Below are positions 14,413 to 22,126 of a DNA stretch of 22,126 nt, in pieces. The DNA comes from Gemmatimonadota bacterium (GTDB taxonomy: Bacteria > JAAXHH01). The notes beneath the pieces were generated by a model. The model ran no database searches. It worked only from the letters and a program-made list of their open reading frames with translations, and had not been told where the DNA came from. The number at the start of each line of letters is the position of its first letter. Position 1 is the stretch's first letter. Both the position numbers and the translations under genes were made by a program. The DNA lies in NCBI GenBank assembly GCA_026713285.1, contig JAPOOT010000496.1, positions 1 to 22,126 of the forward strand. Direction: 5' to 3'.

Positions 14413-16326
14413 ATGGCACTCATTTCACTTCATAAGGTCGCGAAATACTACGGCGCCCTGTGTGTCCTTAAGGACATCAGCTGGGGCATCGACTCCAGTC
14501 ATCACGTGGGCCTTATCGGGTCCAACGGAACCGGGAAGACGACCATGCTGCAGCTGATTACGGGCGATCTGTCCCCCGACGAGGGCGAGATTTCCCGACG
14601 GCGAGGGATCAACATCGGCTACCTGACCCAGGACGCGCACTTGACCTCTACCAATTCCGTTCTGGACGAGGCGCTGAGCAGCTTCGAGCGCATCCACGAA
14701 CTGGAGCGGCAGCTTCGCGAGGCCGAAACCGCGCTGGAGAAGGCGAAGGGCGACGCGGAGGAAACCGAGCGCCGGCTGGGACTGTACGGGCGGCTGACGG
14801 AGGAGTTCGAGCGGGCAGGCGGTTACACCTACCATCACCGCGCGAGGACCGTGCTACACGGTCTGGGCTTCAAGGAGGAGGACCTGCCTCTGCCGGTCAA
14901 CGTATTGAGCGGGGGCCAGAAGACGCGCCTGCGGCTGGGCAAGCTGCTTCTGGGTGACGCGGACCTGTTGCTGCTGGACGAGCCGGAAAGCCACCTGGAC
15001 GTGGCCGCGACCGAATGGCTGGAAGAGTACATCTCGGATCATCCCTCGGCGATTCTGGTCGTGTCACATGACCGCTACTTCCTCGACCGGACCGTGAACA
15101 GCATCGCAGAGCTCGAAGACCTGGGTCTGAAGAACTACCCGGGCAACTACACCCGGGCCATGGCGGTCAAGTCCGAGCGGCTCAAGGCACAGCAACGGAG
15201 TTACGATCAGCAGCAGGCCTTCATCAAGGAACGGGAGGAGTTCATCCGCCGGACCATCGAGGGCGTCAAGACCAAGCAGGCCCAGGGCCGTCGCAGTCAC
15301 TTGGCGCGCCTGAAACGCATCGAAAAACCGCGAACCCGGCACCGCACCGCTACCCTTGACTTCGGAGCGATGAAGCGAAGCGGGAGGGACGTGCTCCATC
15401 TGGACGGGGTGTCCAAGAGCTACGGCATGCGGACTTTGTTCGCGGAACTGCATTTCACCCAGCACCTCGGCGACCGCGTTGGACTGATCGGTTATAACGG
15501 CGTCGGAAAGACGACACTGCTCCGGATGATCGTCGGCCAGGAATCACCTTCTTCGGGGACCATCCATCTGGGTACGGGCGTGGACATCGGCTACTACGAC
15601 CAGGAACGGGCCAGCCTTACCGGCGAGCGATCCGTGCTGAACGAACTCTGGTCCGTCAGACCCTCCATGAATGAGGGCACGGTAAGAAACCTCCTCGGGC
15701 GGTTCCTGTTCAGCGGCGACGACGTCTTCAAGCAGGTCGAGATGCTAAGCGGGGGCGAGCAGGGCCGCTTGGCGCTGGCCAAGCTGATCCTCGGGGAACC
15801 GAATTTCCTGGTACTCGACGAGCCGACCAACCACCTCGACATCCTCTCCAGGCAGGCCCTCGAACAGGCTCTGGCCGACTATCCCGGCACGCTCCTGGTG
15901 GCGTCCCACGACCGGTACTTCCTCGATCAGGCGGTGAACGCGCTCCTGGTCTTCGAAGCGGAAGGCGTAAGCCACTGGCAGGGTACCTACTCGGAATATC
16001 GTGCCTTCAAGGAGGAGCAGCGGCGCGCCGAGGCAAAGGAGAAGGAGCTGGCGAGGGAGAATAAGCCGCGCCAGAAGACCGGGGCGACATACGATCCCCG
16101 GAAGAAAGAACGCAAGGAACAGCGGATGATGGCCGATGCGCTGGAGGCGGCCATCCGGAAGAAAGAAGCGGAGATCGCCCGTCTCGAAGGCGACCTGGGC
16201 GAGGAAGGGACTTTCACCGACCATGAAACGGTCGCCCGGGTCGGCAACGCCTATGTGCGCGCCCGGCGGGAACTGGAGGACCTCTACGTGGAGTGGGAGG
16301 TCGTCACCATGGAACTGGAAGAATAA
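14413..16326 (+). CDS. ABC-F family ATP-binding protein, Uup-like
   Basis: A 637-residue duplicated ATPase without membrane segments; ABC-F proteins act on the ribosome. Domain 1 has Walker A GSNGTGKTT (36-44), signature LSGGQ and Walker B DEPESHLD (189-196). An interdomain linker of about 80 charged residues follows (the arm region, RSYDQQQAFIKEREEF onward). Domain 2 has Walker A GYNGVGKTT (360-368), LSGGE and Walker B DEPTNHLD (469-476). The C-terminal ~110 residues form a charged coiled coil (KKERKEQRMMADALEAAI and later), as in Uup/EttA-like members. The first cassette's usual T-N is E-S, though both catalytic Glu residues remain. Housekeeping translation factor or antibiotic protection cannot be separated from sequence alone. 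The ribosome site is weak. A YpdA gene follows after 13 nt. Confidence 0.93.
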   Translation: MALISLHKVAKYYGALCVLKDISWGIDSSHHVGLIGSNGTGKTTMLQLITGDLSPDEGEISRRRGINIGYLTQDAHLTSTNSVLDEALSSFERIHELERQLREAETALEKAKGDAEETERRLGLYGRLTEEFERAGGYTYHHRARTVLHGLGFKEEDLPLPVNVLSGGQKTRLRLGKLLLGDADLLLLDEPESHLDVAATEWLEEYISDHPSAILVVSHDRYFLDRTVNSIAELEDLGLKNYPGNYTRAMAVKSERLKAQQRSYDQQQAFIKEREEFIRRTIEGVKTKQAQGRRSHLARLKRIEKPRTRHRTATLDFGAMKRSGRDVLHLDGVSKSYGMRTLFAELHFTQHLGDRVGLIGYNGVGKTTLLRMIVGQESPSSGTIHLGTGVDIGYYDQERASLTGERSVLNELWSVRPSMNEGTVRNLLGRFLFSGDDVFKQVEMLSGGEQGRLALAKLILGEPNFLVLDEPTNHLDILSRQALEQALADYPGTLLVASHDRYFLDQAVNALLVFEAEGVSHWQGTYSEYRAFKEEQRRAEAKEKELARENKPRQKTGATYDPRKKERKEQRMMADALEAAIRKKEAEIARLEGDLGEEGTFTDHETVARVGNAYVRARRELEDLYVEWEVVTMELEE

Positions 16327-16339
16327 AATCGGAGGCAAC

Positions 16340-17317
16340 TTGTACGACGCCGTCATTATTGGAGCCGGACCGGCGGGACTCGCCGCGGCCTACGCGGCCA
16401 AACAGGCCGGTTTAGACTACGTGGTCGTGGAGCGACAGTGCATCGTCCACACCATCTATCAGTTCCCGACTGGGTTGATCTTCTATTCAACCCCGGAACT
16501 CATCTCGCTGGGGGACGTGCCCATGATCGTCCAGGGGCTCAAACCCACCCGCGAAGAGGCGCTGAATTACTACCTCAAATTCGTCGAGACCCAGGGGATC
16601 AAGGTGAATACATACGAAGAGGTCAAAAGCATCTCCGGAGGGGACGGCGATTTCGAGATCCGGTCCGTTTCGCAGCGGGAAGGCGACCGGCTCTACCGCA
16701 CCCGCAAGGTCATCCTGGCCACCGGCGCCTTCGACAGCGCCAATCGGATCGGCGTGCCCGGCGAGGAACTGCCCAAGGTCTTCCACTACTTCAAGGAGGG
16801 CCATCCCTTTTTCGACCGGGACGTCCTCGTAGTGGGCGGCAAGAGTTCGGCCGTGGAGACGGCCCTGACCCTGTACCGCGCCGGCGCCCGGGTCACTATG
16901 TCCTACCGCCGCAGCGGGTTCCGGGGCATCAAGTACTGGGTCCTGCCCGACCTGGAGAACCGCATTAGTGAAGGTTCCATCACGGCCCACATGAATTCCA
17001 CGCTGAAGGAGATCAGGCAGGCCGAGGTGGTCCTGGACATGGCCGGATCGGAGCGCGTGATCCCGAACGACTTCGTATTCTGCATGACCGGCCACGGCCC
17101 CGACGTGCCCTTTCTGAGCGGCACGGGCGTCGAGATCCAGCCCGATAACAACGTACCGGTGCACGATCCCGACACCTTCGAATCCAACGTGCCCGGTATC
17201 TACATCATCGGCGTCATCACGGCCGGCAACGTGAGCAGCGACATCTTCATCGAGAATAGCCGGTTGCATGGACCCAAGGTGGTCGAGCATATGCTGGCGC
17301 AGAACGGGGTTTCGTAG
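16340..17317 (+). CDS. ypdA: YpdA-family bacillithiol disulfide reductase homologue
   Basis: A 325-residue FAD/NAD(P)-binding protein of YpdA (Bdr) length. The FAD motif IIGAGPAGLAAAY begins at residue 6 and is followed by the family's FPTGLIFYSTPELISLGDVP. The NADPH motif VVGGKSSAVETAL is mid-protein, and the C-terminal NVSSDIFIENSRLHG is typical. YpdA reduces bacillithiol disulfide and so recycles bacilliredoxin. The conserved Cys14 of Staphylococcus YpdA (GGGPCGL) is Ala here (GAGPAGL). The start is TTG at 16340, four bases after GGAGG (16331-16335); the long upstream extension overlaps the ABC-F gene in another frame and is rejected. It is probably co-transcribed with the ABC-F gene. Confidence 0.88.
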   Translation: MYDAVIIGAGPAGLAAAYAAKQAGLDYVVVERQCIVHTIYQFPTGLIFYSTPELISLGDVPMIVQGLKPTREEALNYYLKFVETQGIKVNTYEEVKSISGGDGDFEIRSVSQREGDRLYRTRKVILATGAFDSANRIGVPGEELPKVFHYFKEGHPFFDRDVLVVGGKSSAVETALTLYRAGARVTMSYRRSGFRGIKYWVLPDLENRISEGSITAHMNSTLKEIRQAEVVLDMAGSERVIPNDFVFCMTGHGPDVPFLSGTGVEIQPDNNVPVHDPDTFESNVPGIYIIGVITAGNVSSDIFIENSRLHGPKVVEHMLAQNGVS

Positions 17318-17531
17318 AGCGGTCTGAGCATTCCGTGGCCGATGCAGGGAAACGAGATGAGTATATGCCTGTATTTCAATGAGAATTGCCCCGATTGCGG
17401 GACGAAGAAAACTGGGATGCAATTGGTGACGCATGCGAGATTTGAAACGATTGCCTTGCTGTTCGTGGCGACGTTAATTAAGTCGTTCAGGTTACCCACC
17501 GCTATACTCATGTCGTTGCAGAGGTATATCC

Positions 17532-18035
17532 ATGAATGAGAATAAGTCCTCTCCCAATCCCCTCGTCGGCGTGGTCATGGGAAGCAAATCGGACTGGGAC
17601 ACCATGCAGAACGTCCAGGAGGTGCTCGAGCAGTTCGACGTGCCCCATGAATGCCGGATCGTCTCGGCTCACCGCACGCCCCTCTTGCTGGCCAAATACG
17701 CGGCAGAGGCCGAGGGACGGGGACTCGAAGTCATCATCGCGGGCGCGGGCGGAGCGGCACACCTGCCCGGCATGATGGCGGCCCAGACCCTCCTGCCCGT
17801 CCTCGGCGTGCCCGTGGAAAGCAAGGCGCTCAAGGGTATGGACTCTCTGCTATCCATCGTCCAGATGCCCCGCGGCATTCCCGTGGGCACCCTGGCCATC
17901 GGCCAGTCCGGCGCCGTCAACGCGGCCCTGCTCGCCGTGGCCATCCTCGCCAATTCGCGACCGGACCTCAGAGAGAAACTGAGAAAGTTCCGAGAAGACC
18001 AGACCGGCAAGGTCATGGGGGATGAGCTTCCGTGA
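17532..18035 (+). CDS. purE: N5-carboxyaminoimidazole ribonucleotide mutase (PurE class I)
   Basis: A 167-residue class I PurE, which moves the carboxyl group of N5-CAIR to C4 in de novo purine synthesis. Motifs are VGVVMGSKSDWDTM, the active-site SAHRTP, and AGAGGAAHLPGMMAA. Class I assignment agrees with the adjacent purK, which makes its substrate. GAGG (17521-17524) lies seven bases before the ATG. A TATACT box at 17503-17508 could be the -10 of its promoter, although no good -35 was found. It overlaps purK by 4 nt. Confidence 0.97.
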   Translation: MNENKSSPNPLVGVVMGSKSDWDTMQNVQEVLEQFDVPHECRIVSAHRTPLLLAKYAAEAEGRGLEVIIAGAGGAAHLPGMMAAQTLLPVLGVPVESKALKGMDSLLSIVQMPRGIPVGTLAIGQSGAVNAALLAVAILANSRPDLREKLRKFREDQTGKVMGDELP

Positions 18036-19177
18036 GTGGAACCACCGATTCCGTCCTCCCCGGTTCGACCATCGGCATTCTCGGCAGCGGCCAACTCGGC
18101 CGCATGATCGCCATCGCCGCCCGGCGCATGGGCTACCGAGTCCACACCCTCTCGCCCGAACCCGATTCGCCCACGGGTCAGGTCGCCGATCGCGAAATCG
18201 TAGCAGCCTATGACGACGTGGAGGCCGTGAAGCGCTTCGCCGGCGACGTGGACGTCATCACCCTGGAATTCGAGAACATCTCGGCTACCTGCGTCGACGC
18301 TGCTTCACCCATAGCGCCGGTTCGGCCGAAAGGAAGCGTGCTCCACACGACCCAGAACCGCCTGAGAGAGAAGACTTTTCTGGCTGATCATGGTTTTCCA
18401 GTCGCGCCGTTTCGCCACGTCAAGTCCAGAGGCGAGCTGGCAGCTGCCGTCGAGGAAATCGGCACGCCCGCCGTGCTCAAGACGGCCGGATTCGGCTACG
18501 ACGGCAAGGGGCAGGTAAGGATCGCCTCGGCGGACGACGTGGACAGTGCGTGGACATCCATGGCGGGACAGGATGCCGTGCTCGAAGCATTCATCGACTT
18601 CGACCTGGAAATGTCGGTGGTGGCCGCTAGAGGATTGACCGGCGACTTCGCGCACTACGGCACTGTCGAGAACAAACACACCAACCACATACTCGACGTC
18701 ACGACTGCACCGGCTGACGTGTCGGGCGCCGTAAACGTCACAGCCATTAACCTAACCAGGAAGGTATTCAAGGCTCTCGACGTCGTCGGTGTCGCCTGCG
18801 TCGAATACTTCCTCGACCGCGATGAGAACCTGATTATCAATGAAATCGCACCCCGCGTCCACAACTCCGGTCACTTCACCTTCGACGCCTGCGTCACCAG
18901 CCAGTTCGAACAGCAGGTACGGGCCGTGTGTGGCCTGCCCCTGGGATCGACCGAACAGCCACGACCCGCAGCGATGGCCAACCTGCTGGGAGACCTGTGG
19001 GAGAACGGTGAGCCGGACTGGGCGGCAGCTCTATCCGATCCCCACTTCAAGCTGCACCTGTACGGAAAGCAGGAAGCCCGGCCTGGGAGGAAGATGGGGC
19101 ACTTGACGGCTATGGCCGATACGCGGGAGCAGGCGGTTGAGCGGGTATTGGAGGGGAGGGGGAGGTTGGGGCATTGA
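18032..19177 (+). CDS. purK: 5-(carboxyamino)imidazole ribonucleotide synthase
   Basis: A 381-residue ATP-grasp enzyme that makes N5-CAIR from AIR, bicarbonate and ATP (EC 6.3.4.18). The N-terminal preATP-grasp domain begins TIGILGSGQLGRMIAIAARRMG and includes VITLEFENI. The ATP-grasp core has TPAVLKTAGFGYDGKGQ, EAFIDFDLEMSVVAAR and the metal-binding NEIAPRVHNSGHFT. The C-terminal domain ends near KLHLYGKQEARPGRKMGHLT. The start is GTG at 18032, overlapping the purE stop as GTGA with GGGGGAT upstream, so the pair is translationally coupled. Downstream sequence turns abruptly AT-rich. Confidence 0.97.
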   Translation: MSGTTDSVLPGSTIGILGSGQLGRMIAIAARRMGYRVHTLSPEPDSPTGQVADREIVAAYDDVEAVKRFAGDVDVITLEFENISATCVDAASPIAPVRPKGSVLHTTQNRLREKTFLADHGFPVAPFRHVKSRGELAAAVEEIGTPAVLKTAGFGYDGKGQVRIASADDVDSAWTSMAGQDAVLEAFIDFDLEMSVVAARGLTGDFAHYGTVENKHTNHILDVTTAPADVSGAVNVTAINLTRKVFKALDVVGVACVEYFLDRDENLIINEIAPRVHNSGHFTFDACVTSQFEQQVRAVCGLPLGSTEQPRPAAMANLLGDLWENGEPDWAAALSDPHFKLHLYGKQEARPGRKMGHLTAMADTREQAVERVLEGRGRLGH

Positions 19178-19275
19178 TCTGGTCTTTTGTTTTTGGGTAC
19201 TTCTCCAATAGAATTTCAGTTCACATACCTGGTTTAAAGTTTGACGACCTTTTGCCAACGCGTTTGATTCCGTCA

Positions 19276-19284
19276 TGCTATAAC
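19276..19284 (+). promoter_or_regulatory. Extended -10 promoter candidate of the EVE gene
   Basis: TGCTATAAC matches an extended -10 box (TG-N-TATAAC, hexamer 19279-19284). The nearest -35-like words, TTGACG (19241) and TTGCCA (19252), are too far for standard spacing, so it would depend on the extended motif. The predicted leader is about 55 nt; GAGGTGA (19337-19343) is the ribosome site. Confidence 0.35.
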
Positions 19285-19347
19285 CCGGAATTACTGTCGA
19301 TCTTAAAATACCTTTAATACTATCAGTTCACCATTCGAGGTGACAAC

Positions 19348-20442
19348 ATGACTTACTACACTAATCTTTTCTCTCCAGAAACGTATGTGGCATTCTCAGA
19401 GTCAAAGCGAGATGTTTCGGGTTTTAGAATTCGACAGAAAAACGTTGCTAGCCAGATAAAACCCGGCGATCGATTTATCTGCTACGTAACTAAAATTTCG
19501 CGCTGGGTAGGTATTCTTGAGATCATGGAAGAGTACTTTGAAGACGATACTCCACTTTTCTATACTGAAGATGATCCTTACGTGATTCGATTCCGAGTAA
19601 AAGCTCACGTATGGCTGCCAAAGGAGAAGGCAATTCCAATTCATGAGAATGGAGTCTGGAACCACCTTTCATTTACTCAGGAACATAGCAAAAACAGTAC
19701 AGCCTGGACAGGCAAACTACGAGCAAGCTTAAATCAAATTACCGAACAGGATGGCCAGTTTTTGGAAGAGTTATTAGAAATGCAGAAAACTAATGGATTA
19801 ACGTACCCCATTGACGGTGATTATTTTCAAAAGTTGGTTGGCCAAAGAATCCGGCGTGAAGACAAGACTGTAACTGTCACTGTTCCTCAAGAGGATGAGA
19901 CAGAGACAAACACTTTGGACGAACCGACAATTCGTGAGTCATATAGGATACAAGCATTGTTGGCACAAATTGGTGAGTCTATGGGGTTTAAAATCTGGCT
20001 TCCGCGCTCTGATCGTTCAAATGTATTACAAGAATGGAAACCATCCGAGGATGTACTGCTAAATGAACTACCGCTGAACTATGACGAAACAACCTTAAAA
20101 ACAATAGAACAAATTGACATGCTTTGGTTAAATCGTAGGTCAATTTTCAGAGCCTTCGAAGTGGAACACTCAACTGCCATTTATTCTGGGATACTACGAA
20201 TGGCTGACCTGCTTGCACTTCAACCAAATATGAACATCCGACTTCATATTGTTGCACCGTTTGAAAGAAGAGACAAAGTTTTGCAGGAGATTCAGCGTCC
20301 TGTTTTCTCGTTGTTGGATCGTGCCCCATTATCTGAAATCTGTACTTTTATCTCATACGACAGCGTAATGGAACTATCGGAGGAACGCTATATATCACAT
20401 ATGTCAGATGCAGTGCTTGAAGAATACACTGAGGAATCATGA
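19348..20442 (+). CDS. EVE-domain-like protein with nuclease-like C-terminal domain
   Basis: A 364-residue protein. The N-terminal ~150 residues resemble an EVE domain (PUA/YTH-like fold that binds modified bases): YYTNLFSPETYVAF, VASQIKPGDRFICYVTKISRWVGILEI and later FRVKAHVWLP. A variable acidic linker covers about 165-195. The C-terminal ~160 residues begin with a helix (RIQALLAQIGESMGFKIWLPRSD) and contain IDMLWLN (D257) and AFEVEHSTAIYSGILRMADLL (E271, E273), then LHIVAPFERRDKV. This block recurs in restriction-associated proteins as I recall it, and its order suggests a degenerate PD-(D/E)XK nuclease fold; that is inference. Sampled rows are about 40-43% GC against about 67% in purK, pointing to recent transfer. 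A type IV-like, modification-dependent defence role is plausible but unproven. Confidence 0.8.
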   Translation: MTYYTNLFSPETYVAFSESKRDVSGFRIRQKNVASQIKPGDRFICYVTKISRWVGILEIMEEYFEDDTPLFYTEDDPYVIRFRVKAHVWLPKEKAIPIHENGVWNHLSFTQEHSKNSTAWTGKLRASLNQITEQDGQFLEELLEMQKTNGLTYPIDGDYFQKLVGQRIRREDKTVTVTVPQEDETETNTLDEPTIRESYRIQALLAQIGESMGFKIWLPRSDRSNVLQEWKPSEDVLLNELPLNYDETTLKTIEQIDMLWLNRRSIFRAFEVEHSTAIYSGILRMADLLALQPNMNIRLHIVAPFERRDKVLQEIQRPVFSLLDRAPLSEICTFISYDSVMELSEERYISHMSDAVLEEYTEES

Positions 20443-20461
20443 GAGTTTAATACTATTCTTC

Positions 20462-21637
20462 TCACACCATCCCCCTCAACAACCCAACCGCCTCATCCAG
20501 ATACTCATCCTGGGTCAGATCCCCTTCGACCAGGTCGGGCCTGTGACCACCCCACTGCGTCGCCAGCACCAGCGTCTCTCCAATATCCCATAGCGTCCAC
20601 GCATTCGCGAAGACCGGCAGGCAGTCCATTTCCTGCTGCGTCAATGGACGCACCCGGTTGTAGCCTTCCAGGAAACAACGCCAGATCTCGTCGGTCAAGT
20701 GATCGGGTACCGTCTCGATGATATTGTACAGGAAGGTCGCCACGTCGTAGGCCCGCCAGCCGAACGCACACTGGTCGAAATCCAGTATGCAGTATCCGTT
20801 CTCGGGATGGTACAGGATGTTTCCGACGTGCAGATCGGCGTGGATGAGACCGTAGATCTCCTTGCCCTTGCCGAGCCCGTAGATTTGACGGCGCATGTGA
20901 TCGGCGTAATCCCTGAAGAACGACAGGTCCTCGCCGCGCCGCTCCCTCAGGATCGATTCCAGCGTTTGCAACGGACCGTCCAGCAGGTATTGCAGATCAA
21001 AATGGTGACGACAGTACGGTACCGGGAACTGATCCGCCCGCTGGTGAATTTCAGCCACAGCCGACCCGAAGGAAATCACCACCGGTTCATTCACTTCGGG
21101 ATGCCACGTGACGTGCTCCTCGCCCTCGAAGAAGTGAAAGAGCGCACCGCATTGGGCACCGCCTGAGGTGTCTGTGGCAGAATCGGTCAGAGAAACGGCT
21201 GAAGGACCAGGTCGGGGGACGGACGAGGGATTGGTTGATGGACCGGACCGGGGGTCGGATGGTGGATCGGCTGAGGTGTCGGTTGAATCCACCATCACAC
21301 TCAATCGCTGGCCGTCCAACCTTTCCACTGGATCGGGTACAGCCAAATCGTACTCTCCTAAATATGCCAGCAGGTCGAGTTCGTACTGATAGGCCTCGGG
21401 ATTACGGACGTAGAAGTCGTGGTCCGTATAGACCCTGTAAACGTATCGCCGACCCTTTGACGTAACGAGGTAGTTCCTGTTGGCCCCTGGCTCCAGTTCT
21501 TTTACATCGATAGGTTCGGAGAGGCCGTAGTGAGCCGCGAGGTAAGAAGCGATGGACGAGCGGGACGATTCTGGAGATTCCGAAGAATCCGAATGTCCGG
21601 ATGAAGCAGAAGATGCGGATGATGCAGAAGAATCCAT
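20462..21637 (-). CDS. Phosphotransferase, APH/choline-kinase-like fold
   Basis: A 391-residue kinase-like protein from the chosen start. The catalytic loop is HADLHVGNIL (D268 the base) and the metal motif is DFDQ (D286/D288). The N-lobe holds LEPGANRNYLV and RYVYRVYT (ATP Lys replaced in part by Arg-rich strand), and the family's FHFFEGE hinge follows. Relatives phosphorylate small alcohols or amino acids (homoserine kinase type II, choline kinase, aminoglycoside kinases); the substrate is unknown. Two low-complexity stretches are odd: a Ser-rich N-terminus (SSASSASSASSG) and an insertion of about 45 Pro/Ser/Thr/Asp residues between N-lobe strands, near residues 117-164. The ATG at 21637 is preferred because GGAG precedes it by six bases; ATG codons at 21643 and 21649 lack one. 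It converges on the EVE gene with a 19-bp gap. Confidence 0.85.
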   Translation of the reverse strand: MDSSASSASSASSGHSDSSESPESSRSSIASYLAAHYGLSEPIDVKELEPGANRNYLVTSKGRRYVYRVYTDHDFYVRNPEAYQYELDLLAYLGEYDLAVPDPVERLDGQRLSVMVDSTDTSADPPSDPRSGPSTNPSSVPRPGPSAVSLTDSATDTSGGAQCGALFHFFEGEEHVTWHPEVNEPVVISFGSAVAEIHQRADQFPVPYCRHHFDLQYLLDGPLQTLESILRERRGEDLSFFRDYADHMRRQIYGLGKGKEIYGLIHADLHVGNILYHPENGYCILDFDQCAFGWRAYDVATFLYNIIETVPDHLTDEIWRCFLEGYNRVRPLTQQEMDCLPVFANAWTLWDIGETLVLATQWGGHRPDLVEGDLTQDEYLDEAVGLLRGMV

Positions 21638-21723
21638 AGTCATCTCCATGATGGCGGTTTATACGGTTTTACTGTAATGTGTTTTGCAATCTTGACCGGG
21701 ACAACAAGTTTAAGTTCATTGCT

Positions 21724-21799
21724 TGAATTGCGATGAGATGCGTGAATCGCGATGAGATGCGTGAATCACGATGTACTGCGTGAATCACGGTAGGTTGCG
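21724..21799. repeat. Four 19-bp tandem repeats before the sulfatase gene
   Basis: Units at 21724-21742, 21743-21761, 21762-21780 and 21781-21799 are all exactly 19 bp, with consensus TGAATCGCGATGAGATGCG; the last unit is the most diverged. Unit junctions create the palindrome CGTGA-A-TCACG, perfect at 21760-21770 and 21779-21789 and with one mismatch at 21741-21751. The array ends 31 bp before the sulfatase start, where operator sites would be expected. Confidence 0.9.
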
Positions 21800-21830
21800 C
21801 GTTGGACCGTAACTTCGAGAGGAGCACCCA

Positions 21831-22126
21831 TTGCCCAAACAACCCAATATCGTCGTCCTGATGTCCGACCAGCAGCGACTCGACACGGTGAGTTGCTACG
21901 GGCTGAACGACGTGTGCCGAACGCCCCATATCGACGCCCTGGCCGCGCGTGGCGTGCGCTTCGACTGGGCGTTTACGCCGACGGCGATCTGCTCACCGGC
22001 CCGCGCCTCCTTCTACACGGGCCTCTATCCGCACAAGCACGGGGTATCGGCCAACGGTCTCTGCCTGAACGAGGGCGTGCGCGGTATAAACCACTACCTG
22101 GCGGATGCAGGCTATCGCTGCGGGTA
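21831..22126 (+). CDS. Sulfatase (arylsulfatase family), 3'-partial
   Basis: The first 98 codons of a sulfatase; the window ends inside it. The start is TTG at 21831, six bases after AGAGGAG (21818-21824). Motifs are PNIVVLMSDQQRLDTVSCYG (metal-binding Asp; the N-terminal S-D-Q-Q form of cytosolic or lipoprotein-free sulfatases) and the signature ICSPARASFYTG, where C54 in C-x-P-x-R is the residue oxidised to formylglycine. It would hydrolyse sulfate esters of sugars, aromatics or choline-type compounds; phosphonate hydrolases share this N-terminus. There is no signal peptide, so it is probably cytosolic. It is preceded by a 19-bp repeat array containing palindromes. Confidence 0.95.
   Translation, partial: MPKQPNIVVLMSDQQRLDTVSCYGLNDVCRTPHIDALAARGVRFDWAFTPTAICSPARASFYTGLYPHKHGVSANGLCLNEGVRGINHYLADAGYRCG

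Noticed and set aside
17342..17539. 65-residue frame with a CPDCG motif between ypdA and purE
   Set aside because: The single Cys pair is suggestive, but the second half is nondescript, it overlaps the purE start and its ribosome site is weak; kept only as a remote possibility.

Overview
The window looks like a chromosomal segment of an uncultured, GC-rich, non-model bacterium; sampled core-gene rows are about two-thirds G+C. Two genes belong to the bacillithiol thiol-redox system: a bacilliredoxin at 647-1060 and a YpdA-like reductase at 16340-17317. The window also carries Gfo/Idh-type and sugar-isomerase genes, a cytoplasmic-type sulfatase, an actinobacterial/archaeal-style myo-inositol-1-phosphate synthase, and a conserved uncharacterised family that I associate with Planctomycetes and related phyla. 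This mix suggests a lineage such as Latescibacterota, Gemmatimonadota or a neighbour. That placement is inference from gene content, not a phylogenetic result.

Layout, left to right. (1) 2-1060, plus strand: the end of a TIM-barrel sugar isomerase, then the bacilliredoxin gene behind a perfect -10 box and a 26-bp dyad. (2) 1075-3843, minus strand: a tight operon of ino1, an uncharacterised gene and queF with 8-10 nt gaps. It is separated from a divergent LysR regulator (4131-5063) by an AT-rich control region. (3) 5118-6286, minus strand: a CcmH-like protein with a variant cysteine motif and a membrane-anchored heptad-repeat coiled-coil protein. (4) 6584-12608, plus strand: an MFS-HEAT fusion preceded by three 20-bp tandem repeats; a Gfo/Idh oxidoreductase coupled to a 17-codon leader ORF; and two tandem paralogues of the D-threonine aldolase/D-serine dehydratase family, followed by a degenerate copy of the second one's 3' end. 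(5) 12863-17317: an enoyl-CoA hydratase with a clear promoter and palindrome, a small unknown protein, a strong terminator-like hairpin, an ABC-F ATPase and the YpdA homologue. (6) 17532-19177: purE-purK with a 4-nt overlap. (7) 19178-20442: an AT-rich island, about 40% GC in sampled rows, carrying one gene that fuses an EVE-like N-terminus to a nuclease-like C-terminus. (8) 20462-22126: an APH-fold phosphotransferase on the minus strand, and on the plus strand the start of a sulfatase behind four 19-bp tandem repeats holding three palindromes.

Functionally, most of the window is housekeeping (purine synthesis, queuosine, thiol redox, beta-oxidation, translation-associated ABC-F) mixed with catabolic enzymes for sugars, D-amino acids and sulfate esters. 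The best candidates for undescribed biology are the EVE-nuclease island gene, the MFS-HEAT fusion with its repeat array, the palindromic 19-bp array before the sulfatase, the variant YpdA and CcmH proteins, and the terminator-like hairpin 38 nt before the ABC-F gene. No tRNA, rRNA, CRISPR array or intact insertion sequence was seen.
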